A DNA stretch of 64,000 bases, from contig OX291543.1 in assembly GCA_946406115.1 (NCBI GenBank), positions 32,514,815 to 32,578,814 of the forward strand. The letters run 5' to 3'. Positions 19,901 through 30,155 of the stretch are shown one piece after another. This stretch comes from Apoda limacodes. Its lineage: Eukaryota > Arthropoda > Insecta > Lepidoptera > Limacodidae. The notes under the pieces are model-generated. The model saw only the letters and a list, made by a program, of their open reading frames with translations, was not told where the DNA came from and ran no database searches. The position numbers and the translations under genes were made by a program. Every line of letters begins with the position of its first letter. Within the stretch, counting starts at the first letter, position 1.

Positions 19901-22590
19901 ATTACATGGATGACTATCTTCAAAGCTTCCAGTCTGTTGAGGAAGCAAGAAGAGTATCAGCAGAAGTTAAGGATATCCATGAGCGGGCGAGTTTCCACTT
20001 GAAGGGATGGGCAAGCAATAACCCGGAAGTGCTCAAGGGTTTCCGAGAGAAAAATGAAAGCGCCAACCTTGAGCTTACCAAAGAAGAAAAGACACTGGGC
20101 CTGAGGTGGCTCACAGAAGAAGATGCTTTAGCCTTTAACATTGGGCTACGTAATACGCCAACAGAAATATTAGATGGCAGAAGGGTTCCCACAAAAAGAG
20201 AAGTCACGAGCGCCGTGATGTCTACATTCGATCCCATGGGCTTCGCTACGCCAGTCCTGATCCAAGGGAAGAAGTTGATTCAAGAAATTTGGCGAACACA
20301 GATTGGCTGGGATGAGAAAATACAAGAAGGCCAACAAGAAGCCTGGCGAAAGTACATAAAGGAAGTCGCTACCTTGGACAAGTTGAGGATACCAAGGTGC
20401 ATTTCGCCATGCCAGAGAGAAGGGCAGCTGCACACCTTCACAGACGCTAGCGAAGAGGCATACGCGGCGTCTGTATATTGGAGGACCAGAGGACCAGAGG
20501 GTGAAACACACGTCGTGCTGGTGGCTGGAAAGGCAAGGGTCTCGCCGACAAAACCAGTCTCAATCCCGAGGCTGGAGCTACAGGCGGCTTTATTGGGAAG
20601 CAGACTAGCAGCCACCGTGGAGAAAGAGCTCAACCTCATGGTCACTCAAAAGACGTACTGGACCGACTCAAGCACAGTACTTCAGTGGGTGCAAGCTGAC
20701 CCAAGAAGATTCAAGACGTTCGTGGCTCATCGATTGGCAGAAATTGAAGAACTAACAAAGCCACAGGAGTGGAGATGGGTTCCAACGAAGATGAATCCGG
20801 CTGATGACGCTACACGGAATACGCCTAGCGACTTCAATCACACTGCTAGGTGGTTCCAGGGCCCAGAATTCCTAAGGCGAGGCGAAGAAGAGTGGCCCGC
20901 CAAAAAGTTTTGTTTGGCCAAGGGTGAAGACCTGGAAGAAAAGGCAAGTCACAAGGTCACCACCATTAAGGCAGTAGAAAAGGAAACACCAGACTTAGGA
21001 AGATTCTCGAACTGGAGGAAACTGGTCAACACCATGGCAAGGGTGTTTCAGTTTATCGATGTCCTGAAAAAGAAAGTCGAGAGGTTCAACACAGCGCGAG
21101 ACAAGGACGTCACATGGAAGCCGCACAATAAAAATAAGAAGAAAGCACAAGCCAAGCCGGTGATTGAAAGAAAGAAGGAACACAATTTTATAAAAATTGA
21201 AGAGGCTTTCCAAAAAAAGGCAGAAGAATATTTAATTAAAAGAAGCCAAAGTGAAAGCTTTACAAAGGAAATGAAATGCTTAAAAGAAAACAAGCCATTG
21301 GAAAACGCAAGCCGCCTACGAAAAATCGACGTTTATCTAGGCAGCAACGAAAAGATAAAACTGCGCAGTCGAACAAGAAAGTTCACGTTTAAAAACGCAG
21401 TAAATAACCCACCCGTAATAGATGGGAAACATAAGATAGTACAACTGATAATTCAGTACTATCACAGAAGGTTTTTACACGGTAACACTGCAACCGTAAT
21501 GAATGAGCTGCGGCAGAAGTATTGGATTTTGGGCCTAAGGACAGCGGTAAAAGCAGTCATTTACCAATGTCAATGGTGCAAAGTCAGGAAAGGTTCGCCG
21601 CAAATCCCGCCCACTGGAGACCTGCCCGGGGAAAGGCTACAACATCACGCGTATCCTTTCTCCAATGCAGCCGTGGACTACTTCGGGCCAATGCAGGTCA
21701 CCATCGGCAGGAGAACAGAGAAGCGCTGGGGAGCGCTCTTCACCTGCCTAACGACAAGGGCAGTACATTTAGAGCTAGTGCCATCACTAAGTACTAGCTC
21801 CATGATCATGGCGCTGCGAAGAATGGCAGCGAGAAGAGGAATGCCAAAGGTCATCTTCAGCGACAACGGGACAAACTTCGTCGGAGCCAACCGAGAATTG
21901 GAAGAAGCAGCCCTAGAGAAAGGTATAAGGTGGAAGTTCATACCACCAGGAAGTCCAAATATGGGGGGCGCATGGGAAAGGATGGTACGCTCCGTGAAGA
22001 CGTCGCTGGCCGCAGTACTGCACGAAAGAAGTCCGCCAGAAGAGGTACTGCACACACTGATGACAGAGGTGGAACACGTCGTCAACTCGCGTCCGCTCAC
22101 CGAACTCAGCATGGAGCCGGACGATGAAGAAAGTTTGACGCCTAACCACTTTCTGATTGGAAGGTCCTGTGGAACGATGGCACCTGGCGAGTTCACCGAT
22201 TACGAACTAGTCGGAAAAGCCAGTTGGAGGACTGCACAGCGACTCACCGATCACTTCTGGAGAAGGTGGATCAAGGAGTACCTGCCGACGCTGATGCCGA
22301 GAAAGATCAGCGGAAGGACTACGAGCGACCCAGAGGAAGGCGACGTGGTACTCATCGTGGATGCAAACCTGCCACGAAACTCATGGCCACGTGGCAAAGT
22401 GCTGAAGGCGTACCCAGGACCAGACGGAAGAGTGAGGATCCTGGACATCCAGACGAATGGAGGAGTGCTGCGCCGCCCGAGTCGCCGTGTCGTCGTGTTG
22501 GTTCCAGCTACATCGTCGCCGCAACAGGATGGAGTGCTTCGCACTGCGGGGGAGAATGTTAGCGACGGACCACACGAAACACATAAATAA
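16966..22590 (+). CDS. BEL/Pao gag-pol polyprotein
   Basis: I start at ATG 16966 (MPTTRSESS), giving 1874 residues; the frame is open from further upstream but with no earlier ATG in it. Order: an acidic coiled-coil-like gag N-terminus (about 120-200), a gag core, Cys/His knuckles (CTGCEGDHYLLDC near 442, CFKCLRFRHSRLNC near 475, CKKCGRWHH near 494), an aspartic protease (ALLDEGSTVSLLD near 570), reverse transcriptase (IVFDAAAKF near 860, YMDDYL near 980), RNase H (FTDASEEAYA near 1155, YWTDSSTVLQW near 1230), integrase (HHCC zinc region near 1500-1545; DDE residues in VDYFGP near 1566, SDNGTNF near 1629 and GAWERMV near 1670) and a C-terminal domain usual for this family. It makes the proteins for reverse transcription and integration. 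No stop or frameshift was found. The last 34 bases lie in the 3' LTR. Confidence 0.95.
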   Translation: MPTTRSESSRSKTTESTQTKTTGESSGTSRDWSQCTPTETSTDVTSQSTKTIRTAPPSTSAEESGELNIVADTNNAVPARPALPPPTPLPKEKGTTNGQVQRRNRDIDTQSVRSNKRRQAEARARMELARKEVELAQAKLKLAEVEADSEEEEEIEIFERTHEVEEWLVQTEERQDKQRHHHERPAPTKEKKSDIQELAQAIAKLTEKAPDTAAASRFTELPYFNGNCEEWLAFRRSFEDTAPSLSNVQNLARLRRAVQGKAREAVQSLLFTAEDPKEVMTGLKARFGRPGALALAELEKMKSLPRVNENPSDICQFASRVRNAVASIKALKKSQYLSSPETLKSLTEKMPSSMKFRWFAYHRERRDEEMPELILLDAFLGLEADICGDFAPPEELRRTYKAVPPQPRKPWEPTSVTKRNWEPEHKPINNVREPPQERKKIACTGCEGDHYLLDCKTFKEADLNGKWDIAKKTRTCFKCLRFRHSRLNCKAPVCKKCGRWHHTSLHSEKPPNRAEAPGTSQCYQLGQQEGEEAEEKIASIHTTISNEKVYLKIMPVDVYGPKGHARVLALLDEGSTVSLLDSKVAEQIGVNGKKETLTIETVGGKIIKKNSSERLKIKIKGAYRRDKRAIELRTMEDLKLSQQKVAIEDIRNCQHLSAIKDQLVYDKEEPKLLIGQDNWGLIVTRRLKKGKKTEPVASLTSLGWVLHGCDAASTVAVHFVNHCRISNEEEINEIVRDFFKLESLGIEAKLPSHDSDRRALEVLEKTTKKLPDKQYETGLLWKKEDEVLPNNCKQAFRRLEIVEKKLDQNKELKKEYEIQMTNLLAKGYAEKAPCNGTDGRTFYLPHFAVEHPVKKKPRIVFDAAAKFQGKSLNDALLPGPDLLQSLFGVLLRFREGPIAIMADIQDMFLRIKIRQEDRDSLRFLWRGKGRKEKPEEYRMTSVIFGAASSPATAIYVMNKNAEEYQETRPAAVKAIKENHYMDDYLQSFQSVEEARRVSAEVKDIHERASFHLKGWASNNPEVLKGFREKNESANLELTKEEKTLGLRWLTEEDALAFNIGLRNTPTEILDGRRVPTKREVTSAVMSTFDPMGFATPVLIQGKKLIQEIWRTQIGWDEKIQEGQQEAWRKYIKEVATLDKLRIPRCISPCQREGQLHTFTDASEEAYAASVYWRTRGPEGETHVVLVAGKARVSPTKPVSIPRLELQAALLGSRLAATVEKELNLMVTQKTYWTDSSTVLQWVQADPRRFKTFVAHRLAEIEELTKPQEWRWVPTKMNPADDATRNTPSDFNHTARWFQGPEFLRRGEEEWPAKKFCLAKGEDLEEKASHKVTTIKAVEKETPDLGRFSNWRKLVNTMARVFQFIDVLKKKVERFNTARDKDVTWKPHNKNKKKAQAKPVIERKKEHNFIKIEEAFQKKAEEYLIKRSQSESFTKEMKCLKENKPLENASRLRKIDVYLGSNEKIKLRSRTRKFTFKNAVNNPPVIDGKHKIVQLIIQYYHRRFLHGNTATVMNELRQKYWILGLRTAVKAVIYQCQWCKVRKGSPQIPPTGDLPGERLQHHAYPFSNAAVDYFGPMQVTIGRRTEKRWGALFTCLTTRAVHLELVPSLSTSSMIMALRRMAARRGMPKVIFSDNGTNFVGANRELEEAALEKGIRWKFIPPGSPNMGGAWERMVRSVKTSLAAVLHERSPPEEVLHTLMTEVEHVVNSRPLTELSMEPDDEESLTPNHFLIGRSCGTMAPGEFTDYELVGKASWRTAQRLTDHFWRRWIKEYLPTLMPRKISGRTTSDPEEGDVVLIVDANLPRNSWPRGKVLKAYPGPDGRVRILDIQTNGGVLRRPSRRVVVLVPATSSPQQDGVLRTAGENVSDGPHETHK
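22545..22556 (+). promoter_or_regulatory. Polypurine tract of the BEL element
   Basis: GCGGGGGAGAA directly before the 3' LTR start (TGTTAG at 22557) fits the plus-strand primer site. It lies inside the end of the gag-pol frame. Confidence 0.6.
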
Positions 22591-24247
22591 GGATAGGATA
22601 TAAGGATTAAAATGTAAACATTTTTAAATAAGGATTTTTTGATAAATAAAGTCGTATTGACACAATAGGGTAGCTCTAAAACGATACGTAAAATAATAAG
22701 TTAGTAAGTTGTAAGGTTTGTGAATTATATGATAAATAAATAATAATAAGTTGTAACGTTGCAAGTGACGAAAAATAAAGTCACAACAACTAGGATAGAA
22801 GTATGTCGTTGCAATGTGAGATAGAGTACATAAGGTTTGCTCAACTATGTACATTTTAAGTAAGAAGGTTAAATAAATAGTAAGATATATAAGAAATAAC
22901 GTAGAAATAACTTAAGGAAGCGCATGTATTTCGTAAATAATATCTCGTGTAAACTTAGTAACTATAGGTAATGTCAGTAAGGATTTATTATGTAGAATTG
23001 TCAAAAATAAAATATACGATGTAAATAGTTTAGGCGTAAATAACATGTAGTGTAAGATATGTACTCAAGCAGAGTTGAGTTAAATTCTTAATAATTCTTA
23101 ATAATACTTAAATAGTTAAAATCTATCAGTGTAAAATTTGTATTTGTGTAATTGTATGAAAAGTAAGGGCGTGAATTTTTACAAAATAAGCAATACGTTG
23201 TGGATTACGCTCTTAACCTTTTGCTTAGTTCAACAAACTCCCGCGCACTTTGCCGTGGAGCTACGTGGGTCTCTTCTCTATCACCCTACTGGGTGTTGAG
23301 GTGCGGGTGTCGGGGGAGGGGAATTTACCTCCCACCATGACCCGGGCAGAAGCTCAGGGGTGCTGAACACCCCCGGTGAAATTTGAAAAGGCGGCCTACT
23401 TATCAGGCCCCTTTGTGGCTAATATATAATCGCCATAAGCGTGGAGCTACTAGGCTGGGCGTGAATTTTGAAATTATAAGCAATACGCTTGCGAGACGCC
23501 CTTTGCATTTTTTGGCTCTTAAAGCCACAGTTTGTGAGATATCTGTATGAATTCTATTTCATAATGTTTGTAAAATTAATATCTATCTGTAGGAAGTAAT
23601 TGTAATGTAGAGAAAATTCATTTTTATATTTTAAAATAACAAAAACATGTACCTCCATACAAACGAGTTGTAGACAAGGACAGCAAGAATTGTAAGAGTA
23701 GTCTAGCTATAGTTTACAACCGTAACGGTAATTTTATGGCCTGCCGCTTTGTTCGAAATTGTTTAAAACTCGAGCGATCCAGCGGTCATCGTCAGTTCGC
23801 AGTCGCAGTTCGCAGCAAGAAATCAAGAAAGGAAGAACCAACAATCAAGGAAGAAACTCTGCAAGAAAATAAGTGCTCAATTGAAGGTTCAAGAAAGAAA
23901 CGCTGCTAGGAAAAAGGAAGAAACTCTGCTAGAAATTAAGTGTAAAATAAGTGCTCTAGTGTAAATAAATTCTTCACAAGAAGACTCAGCTTCACTTCGG
24001 CTATTTTATTTTGCGCTCAAGAAATCTTCGTGGTCAGCGGTTCACAAGTGCGACACCCGGCTTCACCCGTCCGGCCCGCAATACGGTCGCCCACAACATA
24101 CAGTCCACTATAAACACGTCAGTGGCCTAGTCTAGTAGCTAGCTACCGTACGGTTGTCTAATTTCTACGGCGCTTCGTTGTCGTAGCTTCGTTTTAGCAA
24201 CCGAGGAAGCTAGCCTACGCCCGTCGCCGCTGTGCGTGTTCGTAACA
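22557..24247 (+). repeat. 3' LTR of the BEL element, with a 175-bp insertion
   Basis: 1691 bp, or 1505 bp after removing the insert 23265-23439 and one 11-bp duplication. It contains an uninterrupted small frame 23736-23909 (57 codons, Lys/Arg-rich) starting with the same ATG that is used by the chimeric Jockey frame in the other LTR. Confidence 0.93.
23265..23439 (+). mobile_element. 175-bp insertion in the 3' LTR with 11-bp target duplication
   Basis: CGTGGAGCTAC occurs at 23254-23264 and 23440-23450 but once in the other LTR, which sets the ends exactly. The insert is GC-rich ('GGTGTTGAGGTGCGGGTGTC', 'CCCACCATGACCCGGGCAGA') and ends 'ATATATAATCGCCATAAG' without a poly(A). Long target duplication and short length fit a 5'-truncated non-LTR element or a SINE; I do not recognise the family. 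Confidence 0.75.
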
Positions 24248-24282
24248 CTACCAGTAAAAAAACAACGCTGCAACAACAATAC

Positions 24283-24478
24283 AAGTGCTGCTCAGTAACC
24301 ACAGTAAGTGCTGCTCAGTAACAACAGTAAGTGCTGCTCAGTAACAACAGTAAGTGCTGCTCAGTAACAACAGTATGTGCTGCTCAGTAACAACAGTAAC
24401 TGCTGCTCAGTAACAACAGTAAGTACTGCTCAGTTACAACAGTAAGTGCTGCTCAGTAACAACAGTAAAAGCTGCTCT
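24283..24478 (+). repeat. 23-bp tandem repeat, about 8.5 copies
   Basis: The unit AAGTGCTGCTCAGTAACAAC followed by AGT is repeated with few changes from 24283. It begins about 30 bases after the BEL target site, with a related lead-in (AACAACGCTGCAACAACAAT). It is pre-existing flanking DNA, not part of the element. Confidence 0.85.
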
Positions 24479-24479
24479 T

Positions 24480-25140
24480 CCTGCTGCATTTATTTGCACT
24501 TTGGGCTTTCACTAGTTGGCCGTGAAAATCAAGCTGTAGAGGCAAGTGTTGTGTGACCGGTCTACCACTGTGGTAGCCATCGTTTTGTTGGCATTTTTAA
24601 GTTTTCCTATACTAAGTCAGACAGTTTGGTAGGATATACAGAAGTCGCATAGTGACCATACAGAAGTCAAAGTGCAGTTTATTGGCCCCGAAAATTTAAC
24701 TTTAAGGGGAAGCTATCGACTGCGTAGAACCCTACAGTGACATCTCCCATACCTTGAGCTAAATCAGGATGTCTAGGTATCGATAGGAATGGTATTTGTG
24801 AAGAACCCTTATAACTAGGGGAATATTATTATATCAAACCGCCGCTCTGATGGCTTTAAGCAGTTTTTTGCTGTCGACCGAGGTTTGAAATCTTCTTCCT
24901 TTCGAAAGTGATGCTAACACTGATAAGGCATTGACATACATTAAGTCATTATCTTACAACTAGATACCCCAGTGCTTTACCAAAACCCTTAGCGAAAGGC
25001 GTTAATCTGCAGATAAACTGCAATATTTACTGCATCATTGTAATACAGGTGGAAATTTTGCAGTCTAGCTCGCAAGTCAGAGTACTCTGCGTAACCCCTA
25101 CGTCGACCGTGCTAGCTCTTTCCTACATATGTAGCTCTTT
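24480..25140. other. Unclassified moderately GC-rich stretch
   Basis: Base composition differs from the AT-rich surroundings, and short purine tracts ('AAGGGGAAG' near 24700) are present. No frame or known repeat end was recognised. It may be an old retroelement fragment. Confidence 0.3.
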
Positions 25141-25149
25141 CCTTGAGTC

Positions 25150-25335
25150 CTTTCGCTTCAAATTCAAATTCATATTCAATTACATTTATTCAATTTAGGC
25201 TACAATAATTGAGCAGTTATGAATGTCACTACGCCATCGGTTCGTAAGTCTATAGGGCGGGAGACCTTGTACTGAGAAGAACCGGCAAGAAACTCAGCAA
25301 GGTCATTTCTTTTCTCCCTTTCTCTTACAGCGTCC
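25150..25335 (+). repeat. Dispersed repeat with 'GAGAAGAACCGGCAAGAAAC' core
   Basis: The core 'ACTGAGAAGAACCGGCAAGA' followed by AACTCAGC, preceded by 'TTCATATTCAATTACATTTA', is a pattern I associate with abundant lepidopteran LINE or SINE ends. Only one copy lies in this window, so the boundaries are approximate. Confidence 0.4.
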
Positions 25336-25934
25336 ACTTTAAATGTTGAAAAATGCCCTGCCTATCATAGAAGAACACTTTCCATTACAAACATAAAAAA
25401 CATGAAATTGGCTAATTGGTAAGACACTGGAACGAGCTAAAAACTGCCACTTTAGGCCCGCATCCGATGTAGGGTTCTACTTTAAACTTATTTTCTAATA
25501 ATTTATTTCAACACTTTAACAAATATTCTATATTAATACAATAAATATTCAAGATCCTAATGTAGAAAATCTATGGAGTACCTATCTATGTACATTACAG
25601 CATTATCACTAGCTTTTGACAAAAAGAATGGCAAACCTAAAACGTGGACAATGAGTGGAGATTGCTTTGAAACATCGGCATTGGGAGAGAGTGGGATAGT
25701 TAATAAAAACTTTTTTAAGAAAAACAAGAACTAACTTCAAAAAAATGCACAGTTTATAACACACTTCACTTGCACGACACCAACTGTAATTTTGATCACA
25801 TTTTTTAATTAGTTTTTCCTTTTTTAGTGCATCTTTTTGAAGTTCGTTCATGTTTTTGTTACAAAAAAATATTTTTTACTTTTAAGTGACCTATTGGCTT
25901 GTTTTTTCGTAAACTTAAAAAAAATCGTTGACGA

Positions 25935-26312
25935 TCCCAAATTGACAAGCTGTCGCCCTATGTGTGTTCTACCGCTTGTATAATGGGATGTGTTCTGAAA
26001 AATTGTTCGAAATCCTGCCCTCGCCTACTTTCTACCATCGCACCGTTTGCCATCGGCAGGGAATTCATTCTCACACCTTGGAATCAGAGAGATTTCCTCC
26101 CGCGAACGCTTAGGTTGTAGAATGAGCTCCCTGCCAAGGTTTTCTCTTAGAAATACAGTATGGGGTTCTTTAGGAAAGCAGTTATTAGAAATTTAAAAGG
26201 GTCGGCAACGCGCGAGTAATGCCCCTGGCGTTGCAAGCGTCCATATGCTGCGGTGACTGCTTACAATCAGGCGGACCACAAACTTGTTTGCCACTTTAGT
26301 GCTATAAAAAAC
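25935..26312 (+). pseudogene. CR1/Jockey-group LINE 3' end, second copy
   Basis: Parallel to 9471-9960: 'CTACCGCTTGTATAATGGGA', 'TTTCTACCATCGCACC', 'GCCATCGGCAGGGAATTCAT', 'GGTCGGCAACGCGCGAGTAA' and 'TTTGCCACTTTAGTGCTAT' in order. It is frameshifted and internally deleted, with no usable reading frame. Confidence 0.7.
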
Positions 26313-26329
26313 CTCAACCGCTTCTAGTG

Positions 26330-26520
26330 TGCCTATAAAATTTAAAGAGTTTCCTTAATTTCTCCAGGATCCATCCTCCGTCAATATATCCTGACCTGAT
26401 GACTATGGAACCATGGGTTTGTTCCGTTCCGGTATCCGTTTGAAAACCGCATCAAAATAGGTTCAGTCAAACGCAAGATAATCGCGGACAAACATACATT
26501 ATTTTGAAGTCGGGTAAATA
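26330..26520 (+). repeat. Dispersed repeat ending in TTTTGAAGTCGG
   Basis: Contains 'TCCTTAATTTCTCCAGGATC', 'CTGACCTGATGACTATGGAA' and ends 'ACATTATTTTGAAGTCGGGT'. Related ends ('TTTTTGAAGTCG') occur at 53935-53950 and 55795-55806, so it is a dispersed family. Confidence 0.4.
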
Positions 26521-29500
26521 TGAGCTAGCTCCATAGTTATTTTAGTTACAAGTTTTAAAAATAGTACAGTTGTTACTTTCCTATCCCAAAAAAATGACTA
26601 AGATTAAATGTGTCTTCGGCGATGAAGATTGGTTGAGCGTATACATTTGAAATGTAAGTACAGAGGAATAAACTCTAAGATTCTTTAAGTGATATGTATA
26701 CCTAAAAGTTTTACCTTTATGGGGTGAGTTTGAATAGTAGTTTTACAAACATGATGATCAATAAGGATTATTCATGATTTAACTAAATTTTAACCCGGGT
26801 TAAAATTTTCTTCCATTAATTGATTAGTTAATTGAAGATGTTGTACCTATAAAGATTGTTTTAAAAATTTGGTCAATGTGACTAGCTTTTATAAATATTT
26901 AAATATAATTATGCACATCAGGATTTTTTTCATTAGTATTACTTTTGCATTTTGTTGATTAGTTACATATAGACGATGTTTTGTTTTGTTTGATTCAGTA
27001 AACTTTTAAGAACCTAGTTCTGATGGTAAATGGTAATACTGAATTTTTAATATGTTCAGAAACCTATTTTATTAGTTTAGATATGATGGTCCATATTTAA
27101 AATGTCGTTTATGAATCGTTTTTATGTAGGAGTACCTACGTATGTAAATGTGTGAAAATATTGGTGAACCTGTGTTTGGGTGGATATCTGTTAAATACGC
27201 AAAATAAATATCGCTAGATTTTTTTGCAATTGGTGACCTTATTGTTTGCGTTAATTTCTCCTGATATTAGTGGTAACACTGTGATGTTTCGAATGCATAT
27301 TGCATTTTAAAATTGTAAAGCGACACACATTCTTTTCACGCTGTTTCTATTTCTATTTGTAGATGGAATATTCCATCTGTCCGATCTGAACATAATTCTA
27401 GTCGCGTCTGCAAATAACCGATCTGGCGGATGATGGATATATTGCAGGACATTTCTAACAGTTTACGCTATCTTATCTGTGGAAGCAAAACAAACGTGCG
27501 ATAATGCGGTCTGTGTTAAAGCGGACGACTATAAGGGCCCTTGTGGTTTTAGTTTTTTTGGTTCTATAAAATATAGGTACACTGGCAATAAATTAAAATA
27601 AGTTAATTAACACCGCGACACAGTCACCACAATCTTTGTCCCTATTTATATTCTTGGTATTATGACCAGCCGAGTGATTTCGTAACTCGATCAGAAATCG
27701 AAATCGTGTTCGATTTGACATTCGAACCGCATTGATCGGCTTCAAATCATATGTGACTGAGAATCGGCTTGAAATGATTTTATCAGCGGCATGCTGCCGT
27801 TACAAAGTTGACACCTAAAGTCATTTTGGGCCAAGGAGCACTGATGCCGCTGACATTGTCATAATATCAATGTCGTAATGATTCTAGTGACGTGCTCCCA
27901 AATAAAGTGGCCGTGACAGTGACAGTGACACCAAACAAATAGACACACAATATTATGATAAGAAATTGACCCATTTTTTGGTACTTATGATATAAATAAT
28001 ACCAACAATAATAATTAATGTAACTTTTACATACCTTTTCAACTTACTAGTCTACTAGGTTTTTCTCATTGAGATAGTGTTATAATAAATCATTGGTTTA
28101 ACTTTATAACTTGTTTTCAGTTTTTAGCTGTATAACTTTGAATGAGTCATACCTCGTTTATTTTTACTGCCCGCTCCCTTATCGTTGGCCTCGCGTGATA
28201 CGAATATTACCATTATACCACTACCACAGTATAGCTTCTACTTACCTAAACAAACACAAGTGTTACCGTAAAAATCTGAAATCATAGTGTGCATCACACC
28301 ACCATACCTATTTTCAACATATATCAAGCGTGCATAATATTGCTATCTCCTTTTTTCTATAGAGGTATAAGTATAGAAACGACTACTAACTTCTTTATAC
28401 ATCATCTATTCTTATCAATGCATCTGATTGTGTCCATCAATTAGAATGTAGTAGACGGGACTTTCTATTATTTATTTTAATTTACGTCTTCATAAATCTC
28501 TTTTTATTCATACATTCTTATATCTTAATTTTCACTACTTTTGTTTTACTTACAACGTCTCCTTAATCCCTCCTTAATAATCCCAGAGTCAGACACTTCT
28601 CCACTCCCAATTTTCCCAGAACTCCCAGTGTGTGGAACTGTAACAAAACAAAGATTGATATCCGAATTTTACTATAATATCAACAGTACATGCAGGCTTT
28701 TTCACATGGTTAACTAATATTCCACGAACACCTGACTCGTGGCCGCTCACTGTGACGTCAAGACAGTGCCGATGACGTCAGCGCGCAGCTAAATCATCTA
28801 TTCAGGTGGTAATTTTATGTAAATCTGTATAATTATAGTCGATGTAAGATAAACTTAACAAGTGTATGTACATGTCATCCTTCAGATAACAATTGACTTT
28901 GCAATAACAATGAATGAAAACGCTGTCAAAATTGTGTTAAAAAGTTAAATGACAAAAATTTTAAAGTACGAATTCTTATTCAATTATAAATAAAAGTAAA
29001 CAGAAGAGATAAAATTAAAATTATTCAATGATTCATGTAGATTACTTCTAAATATAACAATAAAAAAATTAATAAAAAAAAAAACAAAAAGGGCTTAAAT
29101 TTTCTATTGAGTACAAAACTTCACCTCGTACTTGTTGAGATTAATTTTTTATCTGTTATTTAATAATTATTATTTTTATTTTTGGTTTATCTGCTGCCCG
29201 TTTAAAAAATTATGTAAATTAAAAAATAAGGAAACTATAAGTCTTATTTGTAACTCTTGCTAATATACTACTGTTTGTTTCTTAATAAATAAATTAAACA
29301 TTTTTAAACAAAACACAAAACAAAATTTTTGTTAAAAATTAAGGATTTGAGGACAACGTAGGTTCCGTAAACAAATAAAAAAGTTTACAATAGTTTTATC
29401 ACATACGTGTCTGTCCGTCCGTAATATTACAGGAAGGTGTCCTATGTGAACCGCCATACCTCGTAATGTTGTAATGGCGATCCGACGTTATTTTTTTAGT

Positions 29501-29760
29501 CCATCACGTACCTACTGCTATAGAAGCCATAATGTTTATTTTGCGTCTACAAATTTGCCTTGTTGTTCTTTGTTGAGTTTAAAAACTCTTAAAAACATAG
29601 TTTCTTTATCGTCACATTTACACATATATACATAACAGTAATACATACTAGCTTCAATCTTGCAGTTCTATAGTGTGTGTGCGCTCTAAAATATAACAAC
29701 AAATAATAACGTTGCGGCGCCATTCGGCTTATTATTAAGTAACACATTTGTTTGTTGAAA
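26521..29760. other. Long AT-rich stretch without genes
   Basis: I see no gene. Notable points are two perfect TGACGTCA palindromes at 28753-28760 and 28773-28780 and a (CAGTGA)n tract at about 27915-27930. Around 27700-27900 are GC-mixed sequences of unknown origin. The rest is low-complexity A/T DNA. Confidence 0.5.
28753..28780. promoter_or_regulatory. Two CRE palindromes 20 bp apart
   Basis: TGACGTCA occurs at 28753-28760 and 28773-28780, spaced by about two helical turns. This is the CREB/ATF consensus. No promoter or gene start was recognised beside it. Confidence 0.3.
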
Positions 29761-29761
29761 A

Positions 29762-29908
29762 CGATATTCAAAGTTAAGCAAAGTTGGGCTAGGTCAGTAC
29801 TTGGATGGGTGACCCTATTTTTGTTTGTGTTTGTAAATTACGTAAATGGTGGTAGGTAGGTACGGGATCCTCGGTTCGCGAGTCCAACTCGCACGTGGCC
29901 GGTTTTTT
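29762..29908 (+). mobile_element. 5S rRNA-derived SINE (SINE3-like)
   Basis: 29770-29814 matches the internal promoter half of 5S rRNA: 'AAGTTAAGCAA', 'GGGC..GGTCAGTACTTGGA' and 'TGGGTGACC', i.e. box A, intermediate element and box C. The upstream 5S part is degraded. A non-5S body follows and ends 'CGAGTCCAACTCGCACGTGG' then CCGGTTTTTT, an end shared with other repeats here (8190-8210). A true 5S gene is excluded because the 3' third of 5S is absent. Confidence 0.7.
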
Positions 29909-30155
29909 CTACTATACAACTATATCTAGACTCTAATCTTCTCTCGGATTGTAAATTATACATACATCCTTACAACTATACTAAAATATCACAACGCCCT
30001 AACTTACAATTCCCGTCCGTCCTCCTCGTAACAATAACAGAAGAAAGGGCATTATAGCTCTAACTCATGTTGTAAAATCAACATTTGCGAGTAGACAGTA
30101 TGTCGCTCAGTCAGGAAATCTGTACAATACATATGTAAAGCAGCGTATTAACATT

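Larger units (their letters stand above)
12926..24247 (+). mobile_element. Complete BEL/Pao LTR retrotransposon
   Basis: The element starts TGTTAGC and ends CGTAACA, and is flanked by a 5-bp duplication CTACC (12921-12925 and 24248-24252), the usual length for BEL/Pao. It has two LTRs that are each exactly 1505 bp once later insertions are removed, one long gag-pol frame, and a purine tract before the 3' LTR. By eye I count about five substitutions between the LTRs (for example near 12996, 13423, 13463, 13645 and 16774), roughly 0.3%, so it inserted recently. No envelope frame is present. Each LTR carries a different insertion, both later than the BEL integration. Confidence 0.95.

Noticed and set aside
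29770..29814. True 5S rRNA gene
   Set aside because: Only the internal promoter half matches; the 5' part is decayed and the 3' third absent.
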